Part shown: piece after piece, positions 17,798 to 28,056 of the stretch
Layout of the letters: each line of letters begins with the position of its first letter
Position numbering within the stretch: the stretch's first letter is position 1
Source: Bradyrhizobium erythrophlei
GTDB taxonomy: Bacteria; Pseudomonadota; Alphaproteobacteria; Rhizobiales; Xanthobacteraceae
Length of the DNA stretch: 64,000 bases
Direction: 5' to 3'
Assembly (NCBI RefSeq): GCF_900129505.1
Contig: NZ_LT670818.1
Location: 3,224,001-3,288,000 of the forward strand
Program-made: the position numbers and the translations under genes
The notes under the pieces: generated by a model
What the model was told of the DNA's origin: nothing
Databases searched by the model: none
Seen by the model: the letters and a program-made list of their open reading frames with translations, nothing else

Positions 17798-19129
17798 CTA
17801 CGACGATGACGCGGACGACCGCGACCCTTCGGAAATCAGCCGCGAGCTCCGTTGCCCCGACAGATAAGACCAGAGCCATTGCGTTTGAACGCGGAACCGG
17901 TTCTGAAGCTGCGGCAGCGCGAGCACATGTAGCGCGGCCCACACCAGCCAGGTCACAAAGCCACTGCTGCGCAAATGGCCGGACTCGAGGATGGCGAAGT
18001 TTTTGCCGACCACCGCCATATTGCCTTTGTCGCGGTATCGAAACGGTCGACCATCCTTGCGGCCTCTGACACGGTTGGCGATGACATGTCCGACAAATCG
18101 GCCCTGTTGAATGGCTGCCTGCGCCACTCCGGGCACTGGGTGACCATCCTGGGTCATCGTGGCCGCGTCGCCCGCCACAAAGACGTTGGGTGCGTCGGGG
18201 ATGTCCATGAAAGCGCCGACGAAGGCGCGCCCGGCGCGGTCTGTCTGCGTTCCAAGCATTTTCACGACCGGCGAGGCGCTGACGCCCGCCGTCCAAAGCA
18301 CAGTGGCGCTGGGAATCCGGACGCCCGCCGCGATCACGCCCTGATCATCGACCTTCTCGACCTTTACGCCCGTCGAAACTTCAACGCCGAGCTTGGTTAG
18401 TCGCTTGGCCGCTTTTCGCGACAGCGATTCCACAAATGTCGGAAGAATACGAGCGCCGCCGTCCAGTAATACAATTCGGCTCTTGGCGGGGTCGATTTTG
18501 CGGAAATTTTTGCGCAGGGTCACCGAGACCAGTTGAGCGATCGAAGCGGCAAGCTCGACGCCGGTCGGGCCAGCGCCCACCAACACGAAGGTCATTTGGC
18601 GATCGCGTTCTTTCGGGTCATCGGTCGATTCCGCCAATTCGAACGCACTCAGGATCTTGGTTCGGATCGTTTCAGCGTCGTTGAGGCTCTTGAGGCCTGG
18701 CGCGAACCGTGCGAACTCGTCATGACCAAAATAGCTCGGACGCATTCCGGTGGCGATCACCAGAAAGTCGTACTCGAGTTTTCGACTGCCAATCCCCGGG
18801 CAAATGGCCTCGAGGGCGCGAGCTCCCAGGTTGATGCCCTTAACTTCTGCCAGCAATACGCTGAGGTTCTTCTGTTTCGCCTCGAGCTGCCGGATCGGCG
18901 CTGCTATCTCGGAGGGTGACAAGACAGCGGTGGCCACCTGATACAGGAGCGGCTGAAAAATATGGTGGTTACGCCGGTCGACCAGCGTTATTTCGACATT
19001 GGCTCGCTTGAGCGCCCGTGCTGCCGCGATGCCGGCGAAACCGCCGCCGATGATCAAGACGCGTTTCGGGACCGCCTTTGTTATAGGTGGCTTTTCTTGC
19101 GGGAACGATTTGGTCAGAACTGTAGTCAT
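17798..19129 (-). CDS. ndh: Type II NADH dehydrogenase (NDH-2)
   Basis: Single-subunit, non-proton-pumping NADH:quinone oxidoreductase, about 443 aa. The FAD-binding motif VLIIGGGFAGIAAARAL lies near 24-40, the NADH-binding motif FVLVGAGPTGVELA at 181-194, and the second FAD block NVFVAGDAA around 300. The C-terminus has a hydrophobic amphipathic stretch (FVTWLVWAALHVLALPQ) that would attach it to the inner membrane. I prefer the ATG at 19129; a GTG at 19171 adds 14 residues and either could be right. It could feed quinol to the cyo oxidase encoded nearby, though that link is an inference. Confidence 0.87.
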   Translation of the reverse strand: MTTVLTKSFPQEKPPITKAVPKRVLIIGGGFAGIAAARALKRANVEITLVDRRNHHIFQPLLYQVATAVLSPSEIAAPIRQLEAKQKNLSVLLAEVKGINLGARALEAICPGIGSRKLEYDFLVIATGMRPSYFGHDEFARFAPGLKSLNDAETIRTKILSAFELAESTDDPKERDRQMTFVLVGAGPTGVELAASIAQLVSVTLRKNFRKIDPAKSRIVLLDGGARILPTFVESLSRKAAKRLTKLGVEVSTGVKVEKVDDQGVIAAGVRIPSATVLWTAGVSASPVVKMLGTQTDRAGRAFVGAFMDIPDAPNVFVAGDAATMTQDGHPVPGVAQAAIQQGRFVGHVIANRVRGRKDGRPFRYRDKGNMAVVGKNFAILESGHLRSSGFVTWLVWAALHVLALPQLQNRFRVQTQWLWSYLSGQRSSRLISEGSRSSASSS

Positions 19130-19238
19130 GGATGTACCAACGATCTCCAGGGCCAGCCGCCCGATTAGCACTGGGATACAGCAGGGCTTCGGGCCAATCT
19201 TGAACGGTGGTGCGGTGCATAGAACGTCTATGCCGCTT

Positions 19239-20543
19239 TTATGCTGGCGCGGGCAATACGCGCTCGAACAGCATGCGCGGGAGGATCAGCCCGAAGGTCA
19301 TGGCCATGATGATCAGAAATGCCGTGGCGCCGTTCGTGGCGATGCTCGTCAGCAGAGCCACTGGCGCGCTCGGCCCGATCGAGACCAATTCGACGAGGCC
19401 AGTCGCGGCGTTGAACAGGAAAAAGCCCGGCATCAATGAGACGACGGCGGAAAAGGCGAGAGCCGCGAAGGGCAGATGCAGGCGATCGGCTATTGGCGTC
19501 ACGAGGACGCTGACGAGCATGCAGGCGACGAGCGCGCCAGTCGCGGCATTTGTCCCCACGACGGAGATCAGCGCCCAGCGCGCGGCATGCGCGAGCATGC
19601 CGGCCGCGATCGGGAGCGCGAGCAGGCGCCACGGCATTGAGAAGAACGTGCCAAAGGAGGCGACGGCGCATCCTGCCGCAATCACGTCGATGACCAAGGG
19701 CACGGGTGGAGATGATCCGGCTATCGCGAGGTTTGCGCCGACCGCGGTGAACCCGAACAGGCCGCCGGCGCAGATCAGGAGCACGATGACGCCGGCATGG
19801 GCCAGGCGCACGATTCCCAGCGCGATGCGCGTACGAGCGAGGTCGATGGCACCGTTGAGGATATGCGGGCCGGGAACCAGCACCATGCAGGGACAGAAAC
19901 CGACCAGCGCTATTGCCCCCGATAGCTGGAAACGGCTGGCAGCAGCAGCCACGATACCCGCGATAGACGCGGCACAAAGTGGCTGGATCAGTGGATCATT
20001 GCTGAAGCGGGACAGCCAACGCCTGACGAGCGCACCGATGGCGGCGCTGGCCGCGATCAAGAGCAGGCTTGTCGCATCCAGTACGCCGAAAATGACGCCA
20101 AGCGAAGCCGCGCCAATGGCTGCAAAGAGCGTGAAGCGTGGCGTGGAAGCTGGCGGCAGACGGCCAGCCGACGTGAGTGCGGATTGCGCAGTCTCGGCCG
20201 GCAACGTGCCGTGGCAGACTTGGTCCAATACCGTCATGACGGCCAGGACTCTGCCCATGTCGACCCCGAGCGGCTTGGTGGGAACGATTCGTGAGACGGG
20301 CGCGCCGTCGAGTTCGACGGTGAGCTCACCCCAGTAAGGTAGCACCTTAACCGTCACGCCAAGAGCGCGCCCAAGCCGCTCGGCAGCGGTAACCGTCCGT
20401 TCTGTGGTCTGCCCGTGAGCAAACAGGAGTGTGGCGGCCAGCGCGGTCGTCTCCAATGCCGCCTTGCATGTCAGCGGCTCGGGGCGCGTTGTTTCGCTTT
20501 TCAGATTGGTCAATTGCGTCGCGCGGTCCAATAGCCCGTGCAT
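19239..20543 (-). CDS. ThrE-family threonine/serine exporter-like protein
   Basis: 434 aa. An N-terminal soluble domain (about 1-125; LLFAHGQTTERTVTAAERLGRALG and the strand KVLPYWGELTVEL) is followed by about ten hydrophobic helices. This layout, with the conserved soluble lead, is that of the ThrE/DUF1212 family of amino-acid exporters in the inner membrane. The ATG at 20543 is chosen because GGGAGG lies six bases upstream. Longer readings to 20747 run through the neighbouring gene in another frame. It overlaps the end of the small secreted protein gene by 34 bases. Substrate is inferred from the family only. Confidence 0.78.
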   Translation of the reverse strand: MHGLLDRATQLTNLKSETTRPEPLTCKAALETTALAATLLFAHGQTTERTVTAAERLGRALGVTVKVLPYWGELTVELDGAPVSRIVPTKPLGVDMGRVLAVMTVLDQVCHGTLPAETAQSALTSAGRLPPASTPRFTLFAAIGAASLGVIFGVLDATSLLLIAASAAIGALVRRWLSRFSNDPLIQPLCAASIAGIVAAAASRFQLSGAIALVGFCPCMVLVPGPHILNGAIDLARTRIALGIVRLAHAGVIVLLICAGGLFGFTAVGANLAIAGSSPPVPLVIDVIAAGCAVASFGTFFSMPWRLLALPIAAGMLAHAARWALISVVGTNAATGALVACMLVSVLVTPIADRLHLPFAALAFSAVVSLMPGFFLFNAATGLVELVSIGPSAPVALLTSIATNGATAFLIIMAMTFGLILPRMLFERVLPAPA

Positions 20544-20869
20544 CGCGCGCCTCCCGCGCGGCCACTCCATCTTCCGCGCCCGGATGTCCCGGAAAGCCTC
20601 CCCGTGCCGGATGCAAATTTGTCTTGAACCGTCACCGACGCACGAACCGAACCGGACTTCGCGACGTATCCCCTGAATTTTACCAGATTGGGGTGAGTCA
20701 CGATGCCATCGGAGATATTGACGGTGAAGTTGTAACTGGGATCGCATGCGCCCGTTTGCGTCACGAAGACGAGATACCAGGAGCCATCATAGGCGGAACG
20801 CGCGTATGCCACAGATGCCGGGGCGATAAAGCAGGCGGCTGCAATCATCCAGAGCGAGGGCGTCTTCAT
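20510..20869 (-). CDS. Small secreted hypothetical protein (119 aa)
   Basis: The N-terminus MKTPSLWMIAAACFIAPASVAYARS is a clear Sec signal peptide, so the product is periplasmic or secreted. The mature part begins AYDGSWYLVFVTQTGACDPSYNF and continues with strands and a GRLSGTSGRGRWSG segment, consistent with a small beta-barrel or sandwich. It has two cysteines (in GACDPS and GARCTGYW), possibly disulfide-bonded. I recall similar short proteins in Bradyrhizobium but no function. The ATG at 20869 begins the signal peptide; a start 36 bases upstream would spoil it. Its last 34 bases overlap the start of the ThrE-like gene, so the two are probably cotranscribed. Confidence 0.65.
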   Translation of the reverse strand: MKTPSLWMIAAACFIAPASVAYARSAYDGSWYLVFVTQTGACDPSYNFTVNISDGIVTHPNLVKFRGYVAKSGSVRASVTVQDKFASGTGRLSGTSGRGRWSGRAGGARCTGYWTARRN

Positions 20870-21216
20870 CGATAGTTCTCCGTTAGGCAAAGCGGTCGCT
20901 TCCAAGCAACCGCAACAGACCTCGTCAATATTCGAATTTGGGAGCGGCGCGTTGCCGATTCGAACGATGATCTGCGTTAGGAAAAAGCTTGCGCAGGGCG
21001 CTTGTTGAAACGTGCTCGAACCATCCTGAATCGTGCGATCGCGACGCGTGTCGCTAGAACTGAATTCGTCAGCTGACAGTTTTGAGCATGATTGGCCCCA
21101 ATCGAGCAGCCACGTTCAATCGCCGCCGAGGGGGAGGATGCATATCGGATGCACACACTGCGGCTGTTCGAACTGAACACCACAGCTCTCATTTTGAAAG
21201 AACTCGGAGCAGCGAG
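20870..21216. other. Divergent intergenic region upstream of the cyo operon
   Basis: 347 bases between a minus-strand small gene and cyoE. It should contain the cyo promoter. A perfect 10-base palindrome GTCAGCTGAC lies at 21068-21077, but nothing shows that it is an operator. No FNR/FixK-type TTGAT-N4-ATCAA box was found. Confidence 0.4.
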
Positions 21217-22239
21217 ATGAACGTCAAATCCATTGCTGGCCAGCTTGGGGAAAGACGAGTTCGCTCTGCATTATCGTCGGATTCTGCTCAGCCGCTGGCT
21301 GACCATTGGCGTGTGTCTGACTTCGTCGCTCTCACAAAGCCACGTGTGATGATGCTTGCTGTCTTCACCGCGCTCGTCGGATTGAGCCGCGCTCCAGTTC
21401 GACTTGATCCGCTAACCAATCTTGCCGCGGTTCTTGCCATTGCCGCGGGAGCTGGAGCCGCCGGCGTGCTCAATATGTGGTACGACGCAGATATCGATGC
21501 CATCATGAGCCGCACTGCGATGCGGCCAATTCCCCGGGGCAAAATCTCCCGGTTCGAGGCGCTTGTCGTTGGACTCGCTCTTGGCGGTTTCGCAGTGATG
21601 GCTCTCGCGTTGGCGACGAACCTCACAGCAGCCGCACTGTTGGCCTGCACCATCCTCTTTTATGTTGTCGTGTACACAGCGTGGTTGAAGCGGTCCACGC
21701 GACAGAACATCGTCATCGGCGGCACTGCAGGAGCGCTGCCGCCTGTTATCGGATGGGCCGCTGGAACCGGAGAAGTCGGGCTCGAGCCGCTTACGCTGTT
21801 CCTCATTATTTTCCTCTGGACGCCGCCCCATTTCTGGGCTCTCGCGCTCAATCGTACCGACGACTACGCGCGTGCGGACGTGCCGATGTTGCCGGTTGTC
21901 GCGGGACGCGCTGCAACGACGCGTCAGATCCTGATCTACAGCGGCCTGCTGGTTCTCGCCTCGGAGCTGCCCTGGATGCTCGGGTTTGCAGGGGCGATCT
22001 ATGGCGTGATCGTCGCGATCTGCGGGGCTGTTTTCCTGCTGCTCGCACACCGGCTGAACAGAAGCATTGAGGCCGATCGCCGCGCGGCTCACAGGTTGTT
22101 TGCGTTCTCCATCTTCTATTTGTTCGTGCTGTTTGCGGCCCTCCTGATTGACCATGGCCGCGGCGTCTCGGCGCATGCCGAACTCAAGTCAGGCGCCGTC
22201 CGCAGCGCATGCTGCACCGTCAACTTCAGCGAGGTCTAA
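21217..22239 (+). CDS. cyoE: Protoheme IX farnesyltransferase (heme O synthase)
   Basis: Inner-membrane prenyltransferase of the UbiA superfamily (340 aa) that farnesylates heme B to heme O, the heme needed by bo3 oxidases. Both aspartate-rich motifs are visible: [15 protein letters not shown] and, later, [12 protein letters not shown]. Multiple hydrophobic helices surround them, with the conserved [16 protein letters not shown] loop. The ATG at 21217 follows CGGAGCAGCGAG. Its stop is one base from the cyoA start. Here the synthase is the first gene of the oxidase operon, whereas in E. coli cyoE is last. ctaB would be an equally valid symbol. Confidence 0.93.
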   Translation: MNVKSIAGQLGERRVRSALSSDSAQPLADHWRVSDFVALTKPRVMMLAVFTALVGLSRAPVRLDPLTNLAAVLAIAAGAGAAGVLNMWYDADIDAIMSRTAMRPIPRGKISRFEALVVGLALGGFAVMALALATNLTAAALLACTILFYVVVYTAWLKRSTRQNIVIGGTAGALPPVIGWAAGTGEVGLEPLTLFLIIFLWTPPHFWALALNRTDDYARADVPMLPVVAGRAATTRQILIYSGLLVLASELPWMLGFAGAIYGVIVAICGAVFLLLAHRLNRSIEADRRAAHRLFAFSIFYLFVLFAALLIDHGRGVSAHAELKSGAVRSACCTVNFSEV

Positions 22240-22240
22240 C

Positions 22241-23119
22241 ATGCGATATGGCTTATTTGCCGCCGTCCTGATCGGTGCCGCGACACTTGGTGGCTGCACG
22301 GAAGGCGTGCTCGATCCGCAAGGGCCGATTGCCGTCGCCGACCGAGAAATTCTACTGAACTCGCTTGCCATCATGCTGGCGATCGTGATCCCGGTAATCC
22401 TGGCCACACTTGGCGTTGCTTTCTGGTTTCGTGCATCGAATGAGCGGGCGCGCTATCGGCCAAATTTCGCCTATTCCGGCCGTCTCGAGATGCTCGTCTG
22501 GTCGATCCCCGCCATGACGGTGTTCCTGGTTGGCGGCGTTGCGTGGGTCGGCGCACACGATGTGAGCCCGCGCAAACCGATCGCATCCACAGTGAAGCCC
22601 CTGCGGGTCCAGGTCGCCTCGCTCGACTGGAAATGGCTGTTCATCTATCCCGATCAGGGTGTCGCAAGCGTCAATCGGCTGACCATCCCGGTCGGCACGC
22701 CGGTCAGTCTGGAGCTGACGTCCTCAGGCGTGATGAACAGCTTCTTTGTGCCGCAGCTGGGCAGCCAGATCTACACCATGGCGGGAATGATCACCCGTCT
22801 TCAGCTGCAGGCCGACTATCCTGGAACATACCGCGGATTTTCTGCGCAGTTCAGCGGCGAGGGCTTTTCCGACATGCATTTCGACGCCGATGCCGTGCCG
22901 GACGAAAAGTTCGCGCAGTGGCTTGACTCAGTCCGCAGTGCCGGTCCGGAGCTTGACGCGAAGACTTATGCGGATCTGGCGAAGCCGAGTGCTGCCGTGG
23001 CGCCATTCGCCTATCGCTCGGTCGCGCCAGGTCTGTTCGACAGCATCATGGTCTCCGAAATGCAGTCCGACGATGCAATGTGCCGCAGCTATCCCACGTC
23101 AATGAGGGCGGAAAGATGA
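22241..23119 (+). CDS. cyoA: Cytochrome bo3-type quinol oxidase subunit II
   Basis: 292-aa membrane lipoprotein. The signal peptide ends in the lipobox LGGC (Cys about 19). Two membrane helices follow (about 37-60 and 80-102), then a periplasmic cupredoxin domain. The domain reads [19 protein letters not shown] and lacks the CxxxC and other CuA ligands of cytochrome c oxidases, as expected for a quinol oxidase. The C-terminal extension is shorter than in E. coli CyoA. The ATG is one base after the cyoE stop, and the gene's own stop overlaps cyoB (ATGA). Confidence 0.94.
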   Translation: MRYGLFAAVLIGAATLGGCTEGVLDPQGPIAVADREILLNSLAIMLAIVIPVILATLGVAFWFRASNERARYRPNFAYSGRLEMLVWSIPAMTVFLVGGVAWVGAHDVSPRKPIASTVKPLRVQVASLDWKWLFIYPDQGVASVNRLTIPVGTPVSLELTSSGVMNSFFVPQLGSQIYTMAGMITRLQLQADYPGTYRGFSAQFSGEGFSDMHFDADAVPDEKFAQWLDSVRSAGPELDAKTYADLAKPSAAVAPFAYRSVAPGLFDSIMVSEMQSDDAMCRSYPTSMRAER

Positions 23120-25098
23120 ATCTACTTGGCACGCTGAATTGGAGCGCGATCCCCTTCGACCAGCCGATCATCATGGGGGCATCGGGCGGCGTGGTCCTGG
23201 CCATCGTCTGCATCCTTTCGTGGGTCACGCTCAAGGGCTACGTGCCTTATCTCTGGCGGGAGTGGCTCACCTCCGTCGATCACAAGCGCATCGGCATCAT
23301 GTACATTATCCTCGCGCTGATTATGCTGCTGCGCGGCTTTGCTGACGCCATCATGATGCGGGCGCAACAGGCGGTCGCAGCAGGCGGTGCGCAGGGATAT
23401 TTGCCGCCCGAGCACTTCGACCAGATCTTCTCGGCGCATGGCACGATCATGATCTTCTTCATGGCGATGCCGTTCGTGATCGGAATGATGAATTTCGTTG
23501 TGCCGCTGCAGCTCGGCGTCCGCGACATGGCGTTTCCGACCTTGAACTCGGTAGCCCTCGGGCTGACCGCGTCGGGTATTCTCCTGGTCAACATCTCGCT
23601 CGCGGTCGGCGAGTTCGCGAAAACCGGCTGGGTCGCCTATCCGCCGCTGAGCGAACTGCAATTCTCGCCCGGGGTCGGCGTCGACTACTATCTCTGGTCG
23701 CTGCAAATCTCCGGCGTCGGCACGTTGATGACCGGAATAAACTTCGCCGCGACCATCCTCAAAACGCGGGCGCCGGGGATGAGCTATAAGCGCATGCCCG
23801 TCTTTTGCTGGACGTCGCTCGCCGCGAACCTGCTGATTGTCGCGGCTTTCCCGGTCCTGACCGCGACCTTGGCGATGCTGTTGCTCGATCGCTACCTCGG
23901 CCTTCACTTCTTCACGATCGATGGCCAGGGCAACGCGATGATGTACGTCAACCTGTTCTGGGTTTGGGGCCATCCGGAGGTCTACATCCTGGTCTTGCCG
24001 GCGTTCGGTATCTTTTCCGAGGTTGTCTCGACGTTCTCCGGCAAGCCGCTGTTTGGCTATCGCTCCATGGTTGCCGCGACGATGGCGATCTGCGTGCTGT
24101 CGTTCATTGTCTGGCTGCACCACTTCTTCACCATGGGCGCCAGCGCGAATGTCAACGGCTTCTTCGGGGTCATGACGATGATCATCGCCGTGCCGACGGG
24201 CGTCAAAGTCTTCAACTGGCTGTTCACCATGTACGGCGGCCGCATCCGGTTCACCGTTCCGATCCTGTGGTCGATCGGCTTCATGGTGACCTTCGTGATC
24301 GGCGGCATGACCGGCGTGTTGATGGCCGTGCCTCCCGCCGACTTCCAGCTTCACAACAGCCTGTTCCTGATCGCGCATTTCCATAATGTCATCATCGGCG
24401 GCACAGTGTTCGGCCTGATGGCGGGCTACAATTACTGGTTCCCCAAGGCATTCGGCTTCAAGCTCGACGAACGCTGGGGCAGGGCCTCGTTCTGGTGCTG
24501 GCTGATCGGCTTCTACATCGCTTTCATGCCGCTTTACGCGCTGGGCCTCATGGGCATGACCCGCCGGATGCAGCATTACGACGTTGCCAGCTGGCAACCG
24601 TGGTTGGTGGCCGCAGCAGTCGGCGTCGTCATCATCCTCGCGGGGATCGTCTGCCAGGTTGTCCAGCTCGTGGTCTCGATCCGCGACCGCGAACAACTGA
24701 AGGTGACCGCGGACCCATGGAACGGCCGCACGCTGGAATGGGCGACCGCTTCGCCGCCGCCGGCCTGGAATTTCGCTCTGTTGCCGCAAGTCACGGACGT
24801 CGACGCTTTCTGGAAAAAGAAGCAGCGCGAGCGCACGCAAGGGCAGCCGGCGAGAGAACGCAAGTTCGAGCCGATCGAGATGCCGAAGAGCAGCGCGACC
24901 GGCTTCGTCACCGCATTTTTTGCGGTCGTTACCGGCTTTGCGGTGATCTGGCACATCTGGTGGATGACCGGTGTTGGCGCAATCGGCGTCTTTCTGACCA
25001 TGCTTACCTTCGCGTTTCGCGACGAAGAGGAAATCGAAATCCCAGCCGAGCAGATTGCGCGGTTCGAGCAGGCGCACCAGGCGGAGATTGCGGTATGA
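23116..25098 (+). CDS. cyoB: Cytochrome bo3-type quinol oxidase subunit I
   Basis: 660-aa catalytic subunit of the heme-copper oxidase, about 15 membrane helices, which reduces oxygen to water and pumps protons. The heme and copper ligands are all visible: His in [10 protein letters not shown], the His-Tyr cross-link pair in [12 protein letters not shown], the double His in WLHHFFT, and both His of [11 protein letters not shown]. The length and the N-terminal [15 protein letters not shown] are typical of CyoB. Its start overlaps the cyoA stop and its stop overlaps the cyoC start, so the subunits are translationally coupled. Confidence 0.96.
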   Translation: MNLLGTLNWSAIPFDQPIIMGASGGVVLAIVCILSWVTLKGYVPYLWREWLTSVDHKRIGIMYIILALIMLLRGFADAIMMRAQQAVAAGGAQGYLPPEHFDQIFSAHGTIMIFFMAMPFVIGMMNFVVPLQLGVRDMAFPTLNSVALGLTASGILLVNISLAVGEFAKTGWVAYPPLSELQFSPGVGVDYYLWSLQISGVGTLMTGINFAATILKTRAPGMSYKRMPVFCWTSLAANLLIVAAFPVLTATLAMLLLDRYLGLHFFTIDGQGNAMMYVNLFWVWGHPEVYILVLPAFGIFSEVVSTFSGKPLFGYRSMVAATMAICVLSFIVWLHHFFTMGASANVNGFFGVMTMIIAVPTGVKVFNWLFTMYGGRIRFTVPILWSIGFMVTFVIGGMTGVLMAVPPADFQLHNSLFLIAHFHNVIIGGTVFGLMAGYNYWFPKAFGFKLDERWGRASFWCWLIGFYIAFMPLYALGLMGMTRRMQHYDVASWQPWLVAAAVGVVIILAGIVCQVVQLVVSIRDREQLKVTADPWNGRTLEWATASPPPAWNFALLPQVTDVDAFWKKKQRERTQGQPARERKFEPIEMPKSSATGFVTAFFAVVTGFAVIWHIWWMTGVGAIGVFLTMLTFAFRDEEEIEIPAEQIARFEQAHQAEIAV

Positions 25099-25730
25099 AC
25101 ATCGCTGTTGCAGTTGATGATGAGGTTCGTCACGAGGCGCGTCCGAGTGCAAGCGAGGCCGGTCCCGCCGCAAAGCGGATCGTGGTTGGCTACGGCTTCT
25201 GGATATTCCTCTTGAGCGACATCGTGATGTTCTCGGCGTTCTTCGCCGCTTACGCGGTGCTCACGCATGCGACCGCCGGTGGTCCGACTGGCGCGCAGCT
25301 GTTCAACCAGCGCAGCGTTGCGATCGAAACCGGCTGCCTTCTCGCGTCGAGCTACACCTGCGGATTGATGTCCCTGGCCATTAGTTCGCGGCGCTACGCC
25401 GGCACTTATTTGGCTGCCCTCGTCACCTTCGTGTTGGGGGCCTCGTTCCTGGCGCTGGAGGTGCGGGAGTTCGCCAGTATGATCGCCGTCGGAGCCGGTC
25501 CGCAACGCAGCGCGTTCCTCTCCGCCTTCTTTACTCTTGTCGGCTGTCATGGGCTGCATGTCACCGCGGGCCTGGTCTGGCTGGTGGTGATGATGGCTCA
25601 GGTCGCGATCAAGGGCTTTCACGCGACCGTCGAACGCCGTCTGCTCTGCTTTTCCCTGTTCTGGCATGCGCTCGATATCGTCTGGGTATGGCTGTTCACG
25701 GTGGTCTATCTGATGGGAGTCCTTTCATGA
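25095..25730 (+). CDS. cyoC: Cytochrome bo3-type quinol oxidase subunit III
   Basis: 211 aa with five predicted membrane helices and the family features [21 protein letters not shown] near the N-terminus and [14 protein letters not shown] later. It is a structural, non-redox subunit of the oxidase. The ATG at 25095 overlaps the cyoB stop. A longer frame opening at 24495 lies inside cyoB and is an artefact. The stop overlaps the cyoD start by four bases. Confidence 0.94.
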   Translation: MNIAVAVDDEVRHEARPSASEAGPAAKRIVVGYGFWIFLLSDIVMFSAFFAAYAVLTHATAGGPTGAQLFNQRSVAIETGCLLASSYTCGLMSLAISSRRYAGTYLAALVTFVLGASFLALEVREFASMIAVGAGPQRSAFLSAFFTLVGCHGLHVTAGLVWLVVMMAQVAIKGFHATVERRLLCFSLFWHALDIVWVWLFTVVYLMGVLS

Positions 25731-26122
25731 CCGACACGCATTACGATCGCGCGCCCGGCGACGCGTCAGCACTTCCCGACGTGGAACAGGGAGCGTCATC
25801 CGGCGTGCTTGTCTATACGATCGGATTGGCTCTCGCGGTGGTCCTGACGGCCATGTCGTTCTGGGTCGCCAACACGTCGCTGCTCTGGGTCGGCGGTGTC
25901 TCTCTCGGCCTGACCGTCCTCGCGATCGCGCAAATGGGCATCCACCTGGTGTTCTTCCTGCACGTCACCACGGGGCCGGACAACACTAACAACGTGATGG
26001 CACTGGCGTTCGGTGTGCTGATCGTCACCCTGGTCGTCGTCGGATCGCTTTTGATCATGGCAGATCTGAACGACAACATGATGCCTGCGGCTGAGCTGAT
26101 GAATCTGCAAATGCAGCACTGA
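25727..26122 (+). CDS. cyoD: Cytochrome bo3-type quinol oxidase subunit IV
   Basis: 131 aa with three membrane helices (about 26-48, 53-76 and 85-108) and the characteristic AQMGIHLVFFLHV segment of CyoD/CtaF small subunits, which help assemble the copper site of subunit I. The ATG overlaps the cyoC stop. It is the last gene of the cyoEABCD operon; no terminator hairpin with a T-run was found after it. Confidence 0.92.
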   Translation: MTDTHYDRAPGDASALPDVEQGASSGVLVYTIGLALAVVLTAMSFWVANTSLLWVGGVSLGLTVLAIAQMGIHLVFFLHVTTGPDNTNNVMALAFGVLIVTLVVVGSLLIMADLNDNMMPAAELMNLQMQH

Positions 26123-26267
26123 AGAGCGTCGTAGGGATATAGGCTGCTAATCAACACAAACCACCAAGCCGTCACACGTTTGTCCAAGCACTGGGAACAA
26201 CACCAACGCTAACATTTCATATTGAATTGATGCGCGGTTGATACGCCACGGATGGTGGGGACGAAAA

Positions 26268-27080
26268 ATGCTGAAAGGATACACTGCGCCGCGGTCCCCA
26301 CTGGGCGCCGCTGCATTGGTCCCGTCGCCACCTTGGCATTTTGCAGGCGACGTCCTGGCGGTGGAGTTTTGGAATGATCCCGATATATCAGTCCAGACCC
26401 TCCCGGCGGGTATCGAGCTTGATAAGATATGTCCAGGCCGCTCTGTTGCACTCTTCACGGATTATCAGTTCACCGCGCAGAACAGCGAATATCTCGATCC
26501 CGCCAGATATCAGTGTCGCGGGTTCAGCGTCCTCCTCGACGCGATGTGGAAGGGATCACGAATAGCATGGTGTCCATATTGCTACGCTGATAACGACGCT
26601 GCCTTGATGAGAGGCTGGATACAGGGTTATCCGAGAAAATTCGGTGCAGTGCACCAGACCCGCACCTTTGCCACCGCGAGTGCGGCTTCGGCGCCACTCG
26701 CGCACGATAGCCGGTTCTCTGCCTGCATGTCCGCCCATGGTCGGTTGCTGGTGCAAGCTCGCATCACCTTGCGCGAAAAAGCAGAGTGTCTTGGCGGCCT
26801 GCTCGATCGCCGTATTGTAGGACGGAGATATTTTCCGCGGCTCTCCGCGGGTTGGCACGACACGCCAGCCGTGGATGAACTCGTTCGATGCGTCTCGGAT
26901 CACCTCCTGATCACAAACATCTGGATCGGCGAGGGAGAGCTCAGTTTTCCGGAGGCCTATGGCGAAGAGTTGGAAGTGCTGGGGCCGCTGAAGGTGGGCC
27001 GCGGATATCGATTCTCGTTTTCCTATTCCGTCACCGATATCGAGGTCCTGGCAGACCTGACCGCCTGCAGCCGTGGCTGA
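26268..27080 (+). CDS. Acetoacetate-decarboxylase-like protein lacking the Schiff-base lysine
   Basis: 270 aa, closely similar along its whole length to the next gene (MLKGYTAPRSPLG versus MLKGFTVPKSPFG; both have QFTAQ..EYL.PARYQ). The family is acetoacetate decarboxylase (ADC), where the block PKK carries the Schiff-base lysine followed by the lysine that lowers its pKa. Here the block reads GYPRKFG (residues 120-126), so the first lysine is arginine (R123) while K124 remains. It may be catalytically dead for decarboxylation or have another role. The ATG at 26268 follows GGTGGGGACGAAAA; an in-frame start 30 bases upstream is weaker. There is no signal peptide. Confidence 0.75.
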   Translation: MLKGYTAPRSPLGAAALVPSPPWHFAGDVLAVEFWNDPDISVQTLPAGIELDKICPGRSVALFTDYQFTAQNSEYLDPARYQCRGFSVLLDAMWKGSRIAWCPYCYADNDAALMRGWIQGYPRKFGAVHQTRTFATASAASAPLAHDSRFSACMSAHGRLLVQARITLREKAECLGGLLDRRIVGRRYFPRLSAGWHDTPAVDELVRCVSDHLLITNIWIGEGELSFPEAYGEELEVLGPLKVGRGYRFSFSYSVTDIEVLADLTACSRG

Positions 27081-27206
27081 TGCCGACAAGCGCGTTGTGA
27101 ATCGCGGCAGGAATAAACAAGCCGACGCACTTAAATCAAATCAATTGTGGCTGGTTCCGGTAGCCTCGTTACCGAAAGTGATGGACGCACGCATCAGGAT
27201 ACGGAA

Positions 27207-28007
27207 ATGCTGAAGGGCTTTACAGTTCCAAAATCGCCATTCGGCCAGGCTGCTCTAACTCCGCCACCACCCTGGCACTATGCCGGCGACGTTGTTGGAG
27301 TGGAGTTCTGGACGGACCCCGACGCGACGGCGGCGACATTGCCCAAGGGCCTTTCCCGAGATCCGAAGTCAAACGGTCACGCCGTCATGATGTTTCTGGA
27401 TTGGCAATTCACGGCCCAGGACGACGAATATCTTGAGCCGGCTCGTTATCAATATCGCGAGGCGTTTATTATGGTCGACGCCATGTATCGCGACGTGCCG
27501 GTCATGTGGTGTCCTTACATTTATGTCGACAATGACGCTGCGCTGGCGCGCGGTTGGACGCAGGGGTTTCCAAAGAAAATGGGCAGCATTTTTCAGACGC
27601 GCTCCTTTGCGGCCTCAGGTCCCGCCGCAGCGCCGGTCGCGTCCGGCAGCCGGTTTGGCGCCAGCCTCTCGGCGCATGGCCAGCGTCTTGCGGAAGCCTG
27701 CGTCACCCTGCACAAGCCGGTAGAAAACGGACTGTCGCTCTTCAGTCGACCCACGGTGCTGTTGCGATACTTCCCGAGATTGGCGGCCGGCTACCAGGAC
27801 AAGCCTGCCGTCAACGAGCTGGCGATGTCGATCACCGACAATCTCACCGTTGCCGGCGCTTGGATCGGGAAGGGCGAGCTTAATTTTACGGAAACGAGTG
27901 GCGAAGAGCTCCACGCCCTCGCGCCGAAACGGATCGAGTCAGGGTTCCGCTATTCACTTTCCTACTCAGTCAGCGATCTGAAAATCCTCGAGGACCATGG
28001 CTCGTAG
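27207..28007 (+). CDS. Acetoacetate-decarboxylase-like protein
   Basis: 266-aa paralogue of the preceding gene, in tandem. It keeps the ADC lysine pair in GFPKKMG (K123 and K124), which aligns with YPKKLG of clostridial acetoacetate decarboxylase as I recall it. The conserved YVDNDAALARGW segment just before it resembles YLDNEPAIAVGRE of that enzyme. Members of this family also act as aldolase/dehydratases, so the substrate is open. The ATG at 27207 begins MLKGF, matching the paralogue; an upstream start at 27147 adds a non-homologous tail. The 126-base gap after its neighbour suggests separate or weak cotranscription. A strong stem-loop follows 50 bases downstream. Confidence 0.78.
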   Translation: MLKGFTVPKSPFGQAALTPPPPWHYAGDVVGVEFWTDPDATAATLPKGLSRDPKSNGHAVMMFLDWQFTAQDDEYLEPARYQYREAFIMVDAMYRDVPVMWCPYIYVDNDAALARGWTQGFPKKMGSIFQTRSFAASGPAAAPVASGSRFGASLSAHGQRLAEACVTLHKPVENGLSLFSRPTVLLRYFPRLAAGYQDKPAVNELAMSITDNLTVAGAWIGKGELNFTETSGEELHALAPKRIESGFRYSLSYSVSDLKILEDHGS

Positions 28008-28056
28008 CTGACTGAAAAAATCCTGCCGTACGGCGAAGCGTATAATCCCTCGCTTT

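Noticed and set aside
23122..25173. 683-codon open frame antisense to cyoB
   Set aside because: Low-complexity shadow rich in Arg, His, Asp and Gln opposite a well-conserved oxidase gene.
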